From Comamonadaceae bacterium (GTDB lineage: Bacteria; Pseudomonadota; Gammaproteobacteria; Burkholderiales; Burkholderiaceae_C): 5,936 bases of DNA. The notes under the pieces were generated by a model. The model searched no databases and was not told the origin of the DNA. It worked only from the letters and a program-made list of their open reading frames with translations. Of this stretch, positions 1-5,936 are shown piece after piece. The stretch lies in NCBI GenBank assembly GCA_947452325.1, contig CANGCZ010000110.1:1-5936 (forward strand), read 5' to 3'. How positions within the stretch are numbered: the stretch's first letter is position 1; each line of letters begins with the position of its first letter. A program made the position numbers and the translations under genes.

Positions 1-27
1 GCCAGCATGATGAAGTTGAACAGCTGA
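1..27 (+). CDS. Possible C-terminal end of an upstream gene, probably flgF (partial)
   Basis: The gene order predicts that flgF, the proximal rod protein, ends just before flgG. Frame 1 gives a tail of eight residues, ASMMKLNS, then TGA at 25-27. Its pattern of hydrophobic pairs resembles FlgF C-termini, where E. coli ends ANQLLSMS. Frame 3 offers a second candidate, QHDEVEQLMRARQ, ending at TGA 42-44, and I cannot exclude it. Only a few codons are visible, so the identity rests mainly on synteny and the frame is a weak preference. Confidence 0.35.
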   Translation, partial: ASMMKLNS

Positions 28-65
28 TGCGGGCTCGGCAATGAAGTATTGAATATTTGAAGAAC

Positions 66-70
66 AGGGG
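66..70 (+). promoter_or_regulatory. Ribosome binding site of flgG
   Basis: The purine run AGGGG lies seven bases before the ATG at 78, which is normal Shine-Dalgarno spacing and supports that start. No sigma-28-like or sigma-54-like promoter is visible in the short leader before it, so flgG is probably transcribed from further upstream in the flg operon. Confidence 0.6.
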
Positions 71-77
71 TTAGACG

Positions 78-863
78 ATGGATGCAGCTTTATGGGTTTC
101 CAAGACCGGCTTGGATGCGCAGCAAACGCGCATGAACGTCATATCCAATAACTTGGCCAACGTTTCAACCACTGGTTTCAAGCGCGACCGCGCAGTGTTT
201 GAAGATTTGCTCTACCAAAACATACGCCAGGCCGGTGGACAAACCACGGCCAATACCCAGTCGCCTACCGGCTTGATGCTGGGTACCGGTACCAAAGTCG
301 TTGCCACTGAAAAACTGCACATCCAAGGTAACCTGATCAACAGCCAAAACCCGTTGGACGTGGCCATCATGGGCGACGGTTTTTTCCAGATTCAACAACA
401 AGACGGCACCATTGCTTACACACGTGACGGCGCTTTCAAACTGACGGGAACCGGACAACTGGTCACCTCGACCGGCTTTTTCCTTGAGCCCAATGTCACC
501 ATTCCCAATAATGCTTCGGCTTTGACCATAGGCCGCGACGGTACGGTATCGGTTGAACTCGTCGGCGGCCAGGGTCAGCAGGTGCTGGGCCAGATTCAGA
601 TTGCCAAGTTCATCAATCCGAGCGGCTTAAAGCCGCTGGGTAACAACTTGTTGGCCGCGACTGCGTCCAGTGGTCCGGTGCAGTTGTTGCAACCCGGCAC
701 CGTCGGCGCCGGTGTGCTTAACCAAGGCTCGTTGGAAGCCTCCAACGTGAACGTGGTGGAAGAAATGGTCAACATGATCGAAACCCAGCGCGCTTACGAA
801 ATCAACTCCAAATCGATCGAAGCGGTCGACGGCATGTTGAAGTACCTCAACCAAAACCTGTGA
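78..863 (+). CDS. flgG: Flagellar distal rod protein FlgG
   Basis: FlgG polymerises into the distal rod, the drive shaft that crosses the periplasm and carries the hook. It is exported by the flagellar type III apparatus, and accordingly shows no cleavable signal peptide. The 261 residues match the usual length (260 in E. coli). The N-terminal D0 helix carries the rod/hook signature SNNLANVSTTGFK at residues 23-35. Residues 46-63, YQNIRQAGGQTTANTQSP, correspond in position and length to the FlgG-specific 18-residue segment that keeps the rod straight and stiff compared with the hook. The C-terminal D0 region (about 217-261) contains EASNV at 220-224 and the family's VEEM...ETQRAYEINSK block. 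The start is supported by a ribosome binding site. The stop is followed 20 bases later by flgH. The gene looks intact and typical, with no cysteine. Confidence 0.98.
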   Translation: MDAALWVSKTGLDAQQTRMNVISNNLANVSTTGFKRDRAVFEDLLYQNIRQAGGQTTANTQSPTGLMLGTGTKVVATEKLHIQGNLINSQNPLDVAIMGDGFFQIQQQDGTIAYTRDGAFKLTGTGQLVTSTGFFLEPNVTIPNNASALTIGRDGTVSVELVGGQGQQVLGQIQIAKFINPSGLKPLGNNLLAATASSGPVQLLQPGTVGAGVLNQGSLEASNVNVVEEMVNMIETQRAYEINSKSIEAVDGMLKYLNQNL

Positions 864-883
864 CCAGGCGGATGACCGATACC

Positions 884-1567
884 ATGAAAAAATTACTTGC
901 CTTGCTAGTCATTGCTTTATTGCAGGCCTGCGCTGCTCACCCGGATCCCATGCTGCCGGCGCTCACACCGTCGCCCGATTTCGCGCCGGTCTACCCGTTG
1001 GCGCAAGAACAAAACAAGCCGGCCACTGGCGGTATTTACGGCAACCGCCAAAGCGATGCCTGGTTCGGTCGCGGTCGCAATTACCAGATCGGTGACTTGA
1101 TCACTGTCATCCTGAACGAATCCACCCAGGCGGCACGCAGCCAAGGCACCGACATCAGCCGTGACGCTACTAACACCGCCATTCCCTCCGGTGCCAGCAC
1201 CATGGTGGGCAAGATCAAACCCGAACTCAGCGGCATCAATTTGAATGCCGCCAAAACCACCAGCACCGGCAAAGGCACGGCGGACCAGAAAGCCAGCCTC
1301 AGCGGTTCTGTCACCGTGACCGTGATTGAAATCCTGGCCAACGGCAACCTGGTGGTGCGCGGTGAAAAGAAACTCGGTTTGTCTGAAGGCACTGAAGTGA
1401 TTCAGGTCTCCGGCGTGATCCGCCCGCAAGACGTCGGCCCTAACGGCACCGTGCAATCGCTGAGATTGGCGAATGCACAAATTTCCTACCGTGGCACTGG
1501 CGACCTGGCGATTGCCAGCAAACCCGGCTGGGGTACCACCGGTCTGATGAAGTTCTGGCCTTTCTAA
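884..1567 (+). CDS. flgH: Flagellar L-ring lipoprotein FlgH
   Basis: FlgH forms the L-ring, the bushing in the outer membrane through which the rod and hook pass. With the ATG at 884 the protein has 227 residues (E. coli 232) and starts with a compact lipoprotein signal: MKK, a hydrophobic stretch, then the lipobox LQAC with Cys16 as the predicted lipidated first residue. The mature part shows family landmarks: GGIYGNRQSDAWF (49-61), a GD-ITV-L-E block (70-79), GSVTVTVIEILANGNLVVRG (141-160) with EKKLGLSEG after it, SGVIRP (176-181), and a conserved-looking end PGWGTTGLMKFWPF. Upstream in-frame starts exist: GTG at 860, overlapping the flgG stop, and ATG at 872. The 884 start is preferred because it gives the normal signal-peptide N-terminus; a purine-rich AGGCGG lies 12 bases before it. 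Apart from Cys16 there is no cysteine. The gene appears intact. Confidence 0.96.
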   Translation: MKKLLALLVIALLQACAAHPDPMLPALTPSPDFAPVYPLAQEQNKPATGGIYGNRQSDAWFGRGRNYQIGDLITVILNESTQAARSQGTDISRDATNTAIPSGASTMVGKIKPELSGINLNAAKTTSTGKGTADQKASLSGSVTVTVIEILANGNLVVRGEKKLGLSEGTEVIQVSGVIRPQDVGPNGTVQSLRLANAQISYRGTGDLAIASKPGWGTTGLMKFWPF

Positions 1568-1588
1568 ACCCGGCAACGATTGAAACAA

Positions 1589-2722
1589 ATGAAAAAAATC
1601 TGGAAAAAATCTATTGCACTTTTACTGTGTTGCGCCATTGTCATGCCGGTGTCGGCTGACCGTGTCAAAGATCTGGCGACAGTTGCCGCCCAACGGTCCA
1701 ACCAGTTGATCGGTTTCGGTCTGGTGGTCGGTTTACAAGGCACGGGCGATGACGCTTCGGTGCCGTTCACCACGCAAAGCATGAAAGCCATGTTGTCGCA
1801 AATGGGTGTACGGATTGACGGCCCCATGTCCGATTTTGAACAAGTGACTTCTGCCAGCCGCATTGATGTGAAAAATGCAGCCGCCGTCATGGTGACAGCC
1901 GATTTGCCGGGTTTTGCCAAACCGGGTCAGCGCATAGATGTGAATATTTCCGCCATCGGCAAAGCCACCAATTTGCGTGGCGGCAACCTGATCATGACCG
2001 CGCTGCGCGGTGTAGACGGTGAAATTTACGCCCTGGCGCAAGGCGCTTTGACGGCCACCGGTATCGATGCGGGCGCGGCCGGATCCAAAGTGGCCATCGG
2101 GGTGCCAACCGCGGCGCGTATTCCCAGCGGCGCGATTGTCGAGCGCATGGTCGAGACACCGTTCGAGAAGGCCGAGCATTTGATGCTTAATTTGCGCGAC
2201 AACGATTTCTCCACCAGCAGCGCCATGGTGGCAGCGATCAATTCAAAATTCGGCGGCGACGTGGCGCAAGCCATCGATGGCACATCGATATCGGTACGAG
2301 CACCCCAAGACTTGAATCAACGTGTGGCTTTCATGGGCATGCTGGAAAACGTCGAGGTCACGCCGGGCGAGCCAAATGCACGCGTCATCATCAACGCCCG
2401 CACCGGCACCGTGGTCATCAACCGCGCGGTGCGAGTGACCGCTGCTGCGGTGTCGCACGGCACCATCTCTGTGTCTATCACTGCCACCAACGATGTGTCG
2501 CAACCCAACGCCTTCGGCCAGGGCCAGACCACACCGGTGCAAAACGCCGATGTGGCGGTGACCGAGCCGAAAAATCCGATGTTCCTGTTCAAGCCCGGCG
2601 TGGATTTGCGTGAAATCGTGGACGCGGTCAACCAGATCGGTGCCACACCTTCTTCGCTGATTGCCATTTTGGAAGCCTTGAAAAGCTCCGGCAGTTTGCG
2701 CGCCGAACTCATCATCATCTGA
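1589..2722 (+). CDS. flgI: Flagellar P-ring protein FlgI
   Basis: FlgI forms the P-ring around the distal rod at the peptidoglycan layer and is exported through Sec. From the ATG at 1589 the protein has 377 residues. Residues 1-23 are a signal peptide: MKKIWKK, a hydrophobic core, then the cleavage site VSA|D. The predicted mature start DRVKDL matches the family (E. coli DRIRDL). Landmarks are NQLIGFGLVVGLQGTGDD (38-55), DLPGFAKPGQRIDV (105-118), GVDGEIYALAQG (141-152), PTAARIPSGAIVER (173-186), AAAVSHGTISVSIT (285-298), SQPNAFGQGQT (304-314), and the C-terminal GATPSSLIAILEALKSSGSLRAEL (351-374). A TTG at 1580 is in frame but unlikely. Neither start has a clear Shine-Dalgarno sequence, so translation probably depends on coupling to flgH 21 bases upstream. 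The two cysteines lie in the signal peptide (14, 15), leaving the mature protein cysteine-free. Confidence 0.97.
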   Translation: MKKIWKKSIALLLCCAIVMPVSADRVKDLATVAAQRSNQLIGFGLVVGLQGTGDDASVPFTTQSMKAMLSQMGVRIDGPMSDFEQVTSASRIDVKNAAAVMVTADLPGFAKPGQRIDVNISAIGKATNLRGGNLIMTALRGVDGEIYALAQGALTATGIDAGAAGSKVAIGVPTAARIPSGAIVERMVETPFEKAEHLMLNLRDNDFSTSSAMVAAINSKFGGDVAQAIDGTSISVRAPQDLNQRVAFMGMLENVEVTPGEPNARVIINARTGTVVINRAVRVTAAAVSHGTISVSITATNDVSQPNAFGQGQTTPVQNADVAVTEPKNPMFLFKPGVDLREIVDAVNQIGATPSSLIAILEALKSSGSLRAELIII

Positions 2723-2732
2723 GCATTGCAAC

Positions 2733-3257
2733 ATGGCAGACATCAGCAACCCCAGCACCGCCGGCGCCAAGTCTTATTCAGACTTCGGGGCCTTGGGTGA
2801 ATTGCGCGGCAAAGCCCAGCGCAATGAAAAGGGTGCGCTGCGCGAGTCTGCCGAACAGTTTGAAGGCCTGTTCATCCAAATGATGCTCAAGTCCATGCGG
2901 GACGCATCGAATGTGATGAAGACCGACATGTTCAAGTCCAATGCCATGGAAACCTTTGAAGGCATGTACGACAAAGAACTGTCCATGTCCATGGCCAAGC
3001 GCAACGCTTTGGGTTTTGCCGACGTGGTGGTCAGACAGTTAAGCCAGACCCAGACCAGCGCCAGCACTGCTGATTTGCTGGCGCAACGACAAAACGTCAA
3101 TTCCCTGGTGGCGCCAGCCATGCCTTTGCACAAGCCTGTGCTGCCCATGAGTTTGCAGCAACCGGTGCAAACCGCCATGCCGCTGGAGCGCCCAAGCCTC
3201 AAGCCATTGCGTTTGAACCAGTCGCTGCCGCTGGCGCCGGTGAGGAATGAGCCATGA
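2733..3257 (+). CDS. flgJ: Rod-assembly protein FlgJ, short form without the hydrolase domain
   Basis: FlgJ is the rod-assembly scaffold/cap in the periplasm. Residues 36-103 form the rod-binding domain: the block ALRESAEQFEGLFIQMMLKSM (36-55), the M-rich stretch DMFKSNAMETFEGMYDKELS (65-84), and the end ALGFADVVVRQL. In Salmonella and many beta/gammaproteobacteria FlgJ is about 310 residues, with a C-terminal glucosaminidase domain that opens the peptidoglycan. Here the protein has only 174 residues. The domain is replaced by a tail (104-174) rich in Pro, Leu, Gln and Met with no recognisable catalytic motif. The ORF is uninterrupted and its stop overlaps the flgK start, so there is no room for a frameshifted remnant. 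The local hole must be made by an enzyme encoded elsewhere (inference). The start lies 10 bases after the flgI stop without a strong ribosome binding site. The protein has no cysteine. Confidence 0.93.
   Translation: MADISNPSTAGAKSYSDFGALGELRGKAQRNEKGALRESAEQFEGLFIQMMLKSMRDASNVMKTDMFKSNAMETFEGMYDKELSMSMAKRNALGFADVVVRQLSQTQTSASTADLLAQRQNVNSLVAPAMPLHKPVLPMSLQQPVQTAMPLERPSLKPLRLNQSLPLAPVRNEP
3117..3230 (+). repeat. Degenerate 57-base tandem repeat in the flgJ tail
   Basis: Two consecutive units of 57 bases (3117-3173 and 3174-3230) encode 19 residues each, starting AMPLHKPVLPM and AMPLERPSLKPL. Identity is clear only over the first nine residues (AMPL, basic or charged pair, P, x, L). The duplication is therefore old, or the similarity arose from composition alone. 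The segment is Pro/Leu-rich and probably unstructured. Confidence 0.35.
3242..3245 (+). promoter_or_regulatory. Ribosome binding site of flgK
   Basis: GAGG, part of TGAGGAATGAGCC, lies eight bases before the flgK ATG at 3254 and sits inside the last codons of flgJ. Together with the ATGA overlap it supports the flgK start and suggests coupled translation. Confidence 0.55.
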
Positions 3258-5936
3258 GTGATCTCTTAGGCATCAGCAGTTCCGCCGTCGCCGCTTACCA
3301 GCGCGCCTTGGGCACAGTCAGTAACAACATTGCCAACGTCGGCACTGAAGGTTATTCGCGCCAGACGTCCAATCTGGCAGAAACCGCGCCCATCAAACAA
3401 GCCAGCATGTACCTGGGTTCGGGTGTGATTTTTGACTCGGTCAAGCGCTCATTCGATGTGTTTGCCGAATCCAATCTGCGCAACAGCAATACCGATCTGG
3501 CCACACAAACACCCATGCTCAATTACGCTCAGCGCGTGATGGACATCATGGGCGACAAAAGCATTGGTTTGAGCTCGGCGCTGGACACATTTTTTGATGC
3601 CTCGCGTTCTTTGTCGGTAGACCCGGCGTCGACCATCATGCGCACCAGTTTCCTCAAGTCCACCGAAGGCGTGGGCTCGCGTTTTGCCGAGTTGTCCGGT
3701 CAGCTCGGTCTGGTCGCCGATGAAACGCATCAGGCCTTACAAACCGCTGCAGATCAGGTCAACACCATCACCGAACAGTTGGCACTGGTCAACCAGCAAC
3801 TGGTCCGCTCACCAACGCTGGATGGCCAGCCCTCAGAGTTGCTGGACAAGCGCGATTTGCTGCTGCGTCAGTTGTCCGAGTTTTCACGCATCAAAACCAG
3901 TTTCACCAGCAACGGTATTGTTTCCGTCAGTTTGAGCAGCACCATGAAGCAAAGCGTGGTGGTCGACGGCATCAAATCCAGACCCATAGGCTTGGACCCG
4001 GCCTCGGGCAGCAAGTTCGACATGGTGGTCGACCCCTACGGCAATACCGAACCTTTGTCAGGCGCCAGTGGCGGCACCATCGGCGGCTTGCACGCTTTCA
4101 TCAGTCAGGTGCTGGAGCCGGCGCAAAAAGGCCTGGACATGATGGCCAACAGTTTTGTGAAAGAAGTCAACGGTGTGCAAACCGCAGGCATTGACGGTTA
4201 CGGCCACATGGGCACCGATATGCTGCGCATCAACAGCACAGCCACCAGCCCGGCGGCAGGCATACAAATGCTGCTCAAAGACCCGTTGCGGGTGAGTACC
4301 GGCGGTATTTTTCGCGTCACCGGCAGCCCGAACAACCCCAGCGATGTGCGGGCGACGGTCAGTTACACACCGGGTGCCACCAATCTGACCGCACTCAGCA
4401 ACCCTAGCCTGGTCAACAACCCGTTCACCAACAAACCTTTGAATGTCGATGTCGCGGGTGCGCGCGTGTTCACACCGGTGACGCAAATTGCAGCCGGTGT
4501 CGATTCACCGGTCATTTACCTGGACAAGATGCAACCCGGCCAGCAGTTGCAAGTGCTGACCCAGGACGGCCGCCAATTGATCGGTACTTCGTTGACCGAA
4601 GACCAGAAATACCAGATGCTGACGCCTGAGAACGGCTTCACCAAGGAACTCACTTACAGCGACAAATACCTGAACCAGTCCGGTGAAAAAGCTTACCGGG
4701 GTTTGAATGTGTTCTACGGCGCCAAGGCCAGTGTGGTCAACGAACAGCAGTTTGATGCACTGGGTCAAGTGGACAAATCGACGCCGGTGGCCGCTCAACT
4801 CAACAGCCAGCGCGTCACACCTTTGCAGGTCACCACTGACACACGCATCATCGCCAAAGGGGCGATCACACTCAACGGCATGGCTTTGGGTGCCTTGACC
4901 CTCAAGGCAGGCGAAACACTGGGCCCGCAACAAGTGGCTGCCTGGTTGAACGCCGGCATTGACCAGAACCCCAGTTTCAGTTCCGACAAAGCCAAGCTGA
5001 TCAACCCGATTTCCGGCTCCGACCTGTCTATCGAGTTGGCCGATGCTTCTGCCTTTCCCGATGAAGGCGGCGTGGTTCAAATCGGCGGCGAAAAAATCTA
5101 TTACAGCGGCAAAGCCAAAAACAGCCAAGGCGATAAAAACATACTCACCGGTTTGATTCGCGGTTTGAGTTTTGACGCAGAAGGCAAAAAAGTCACAGAC
5201 CCGAAATTGGCGGTCAGCCACCCGGTCAGCGAGCCGGTCATGGCCAATGACATGTTGCATGCCAAGGTATTCAATGAAATCCGGGTCACCGGTCAAGCCC
5301 TTGACTTTCGCAAAGAACTCAGCCTCAACGGCATCACCATAGGCAGCATACCGCCGGGCAGCAATTTACCGGCGCAATACCATGACCTGACCAGCTTGGT
5401 GCAGGCCATTCAGGCCAAAAGCCCGCAGTCCGGTGTGACTGCACGCATTGCTGACAACGGCGATCTGGTGCTGGAAAACCTGCCTGGCAAAGAAGGGGAA
5501 ACCATACAAGTCGGACCGGAAAACACCGCCGGTACCGTGGTCAATGCTTTGGGCTTGAACCTTTCGCCCGGTGCCGACAAGTTTTACGGCATGGTGCAAC
5601 TCAATCGCCGACTGGCCGACCCGTCACAGTCAGACATCCGCTTGTCCTTTGGCGAGTACGGCCCGGTGGACGCGCGCCAGACCGGCTCTCCGTTTGAATT
5701 GGGTTTGCTGGGTTTTCGCACCGGCGCCTACATTGAAGGCAAAGTGCCTGACGGCTTGCAAGTGTTTGTCACCGGTCAGGGCAAGGCGCAAATCGCCGCC
5801 AGCTTCTCCGGCGAACCGGCAGACCCCAAAGACGGCTTGCGCGCCCAGACCTTGCAAATCAAATTCACTGCACCGGATCGCTATGTGATTCTGGATGCGA
5901 AAACCGGTACCGAATTGGCCAACCGGCATTACGACA
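3254..5936 (+). CDS. flgK: Hook-filament junction protein FlgK, unusually long (3' end outside the window)
   Basis: FlgK is the first hook-associated protein, joining hook to filament outside the cell after type III export. The frame stays open for 894 codons to the window edge, against about 550 residues in E. coli/Salmonella. The C-terminal D0 helix has not been reached, so the full protein probably exceeds 1000 residues. The N-terminus is canonical: SSSAVAAYQRALGTVSNNIANV (8-29), GTEGYSRQ (30-37), YLGSGVIFDSVKR (53-65), then LLDKRDLLLRQLSE at 196-209 and GGTIGGL at 273-279. Residues 417-492 (YLDKMQPGQQLQVLTQDGR...GLNVFYGAKA) and 819-841 (LGFRTGAYIEGKVPDGLQVFVTG) are segments I associate with long proteobacterial FlgK proteins. 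Between them lie inserted surface modules at about 538-577, 595-662 and 689-769. The start overlaps the flgJ stop (ATGA). No cysteine is present in the visible part. Identity is secure; the domain limits are read by eye. Confidence 0.96.
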   Translation, partial: MSDLLGISSSAVAAYQRALGTVSNNIANVGTEGYSRQTSNLAETAPIKQASMYLGSGVIFDSVKRSFDVFAESNLRNSNTDLATQTPMLNYAQRVMDIMGDKSIGLSSALDTFFDASRSLSVDPASTIMRTSFLKSTEGVGSRFAELSGQLGLVADETHQALQTAADQVNTITEQLALVNQQLVRSPTLDGQPSELLDKRDLLLRQLSEFSRIKTSFTSNGIVSVSLSSTMKQSVVVDGIKSRPIGLDPASGSKFDMVVDPYGNTEPLSGASGGTIGGLHAFISQVLEPAQKGLDMMANSFVKEVNGVQTAGIDGYGHMGTDMLRINSTATSPAAGIQMLLKDPLRVSTGGIFRVTGSPNNPSDVRATVSYTPGATNLTALSNPSLVNNPFTNKPLNVDVAGARVFTPVTQIAAGVDSPVIYLDKMQPGQQLQVLTQDGRQLIGTSLTEDQKYQMLTPENGFTKELTYSDKYLNQSGEKAYRGLNVFYGAKASVVNEQQFDALGQVDKSTPVAAQLNSQRVTPLQVTTDTRIIAKGAITLNGMALGALTLKAGETLGPQQVAAWLNAGIDQNPSFSSDKAKLINPISGSDLSIELADASAFPDEGGVVQIGGEKIYYSGKAKNSQGDKNILTGLIRGLSFDAEGKKVTDPKLAVSHPVSEPVMANDMLHAKVFNEIRVTGQALDFRKELSLNGITIGSIPPGSNLPAQYHDLTSLVQAIQAKSPQSGVTARIADNGDLVLENLPGKEGETIQVGPENTAGTVVNALGLNLSPGADKFYGMVQLNRRLADPSQSDIRLSFGEYGPVDARQTGSPFELGLLGFRTGAYIEGKVPDGLQVFVTGQGKAQIAASFSGEPADPKDGLRAQTLQIKFTAPDRYVILDAKTGTELANRHYD
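4865..4984 (+). other. FlgK insert module 1, possible hook-IN-like motif
   Basis: FlgK residues 538-577 begin ITLNGMALGALTL, followed by an amphipathic helix-like segment GPQQVAAWLNAGI. This beta hairpin plus helix order (hydrophobic-x-LNG-x-hydrophobic-x-G, then a short helix) resembles the flagellin hook-IN motif found in flagellin and FliD-type filament proteins. The match is weaker than that of module 2 at 5318-5560, and a diverged duplication of it is possible. Confidence 0.4.
5036..5239 (+). other. FlgK insert with a phage-tail-like beta motif
   Basis: FlgK residues 595-662 read LADASAFPDEGGVVQIGGE, then KIYYSGK, a hydrophilic loop, ILTGLIRGL, a loop, and SHPVSEPV. This follows the pattern (D-A-S-x-FP-x-x-G-x-hydrophobic-x-IGxE-x-hydrophobic-x-Y-S/T, L-T-G-hydrophobic-x-RG, ...H-x-hydrophobic) that recurs in phage tail and other surface proteins. 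In the usual form RG is followed by a short GT-A-x-x-H; here the loop before His656 is longer (about 18 residues). The function of this motif is unknown to me; a surface-exposed beta domain is likely. Confidence 0.5.
5318..5560 (+). other. FlgK insert module 2, flagellin hook-IN-like motif
   Basis: FlgK residues 689-769 show the order typical of the flagellin hook-IN motif: a first strand LSLNGITIG, a helix DLTSLVQAIQAKS, then GVTARIADNGDLVLEN, a strand ETIQVG, and a closing TAGTVVNALGLN. This family is normally found in flagellins and the FliD cap, where it forms outer domains. Its presence in FlgK implies an added domain on the outside of the junction ring (inference). Confidence 0.6.

Noticed and set aside
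28..77. Possible promoter in the short leader before flgG
   Set aside because: The AT-richer stretch around 43-61 has no convincing -35/-10, sigma-28 or sigma-54 pattern, and the operon context predicts read-through from upstream.
860..883. GTG at 860, overlapping the flgG stop, as the flgH start
   Set aside because: It would add eight residues (MTRRMTDT) before an already complete lipoprotein signal that begins with MKK at 884. ATG at 872 remains a possible minor alternative.
917..1588. Antisense open frame of 223 codons across flgH
   Set aside because: It lies entirely opposite flgH, has a composition typical of a shadow frame and no family resemblance.
1580..1588. TTG at 1580 as the flgI start
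   Set aside because: The ATG three codons later gives a standard signal peptide, and no ribosome binding site favours the TTG.
1619..1633. Lipobox-like LLLCC in the FlgI signal peptide
   Set aside because: The residues before the cysteines do not fit a lipobox (Leu at -1), and a good signal peptidase I site, VSA|D, follows at residue 23 with the family's mature N-terminus.
3684..3935. Second + strand open frame inside flgK
   Set aside because: Out of frame with flgK, which is continuous there with conserved family residues (DKRDLLLRQLS). The alternative frame has no recognisable content.
4505..5296. Antisense open frame of 263 codons within flgK
   Set aside because: It is a mirror of the flgK codon pattern, rich in His, Gln, Val and Gly, with no recognisable motif. 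flgK is firmly supported by homology on the other strand.

Overview
The window is a compact, one-directional block of flagellar structural genes in the order (flgF tail?)-flgG-flgH-flgI-flgJ-flgK. All genes are on the + strand, with almost no non-coding DNA. The organism is a flagellated Gram-negative bacterium: it encodes both an outer-membrane L-ring lipoprotein (FlgH) and a periplasmic P-ring protein (FlgI). The very long FlgK, carrying segments I associate with the long FlgK proteins of Betaproteobacteria, and a GC content that looks moderate (mid-50s % by eye) suggest a betaproteobacterium. I cannot name a genus.

Layout: positions 1-77 hold the end of an upstream gene (probably flgF, reading frame uncertain) and a short leader with a ribosome binding site. 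They are followed by flgG (78-863), flgH (884-1567, with a lipoprotein signal), flgI (1589-2722, with a Sec signal peptide), flgJ (2733-3257, a short version without a cell-wall hydrolase domain) and flgK (3254-5936, running off the window). Gaps are 20, 21, 10 and -4 bases, so this looks like one transcription unit with translational coupling, at least at flgJ-flgK. No non-coding stretch exceeds about 80 bases. I see no RNA gene, mobile element, CRISPR array, terminator or convincing promoter.

The genes work together in sequence. FlgG forms the distal rod. FlgJ is the rod-assembly scaffold or cap. FlgI and FlgH polymerise around the rod as bushings in the peptidoglycan layer and outer membrane. 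FlgK is the first junction protein between hook and filament.

The system is well known, and I do not find a new one. The unusual points are variations on it: a FlgJ that lacks the glucosaminidase domain and ends in a Pro/Leu-rich repetitive tail; a giant FlgK (at least 894 residues, C-terminus not yet reached) with inserted modules resembling flagellin hook-IN motifs and a motif common in phage tail proteins; and complete absence of cysteine from the mature structural proteins apart from the lipidated Cys of FlgH.
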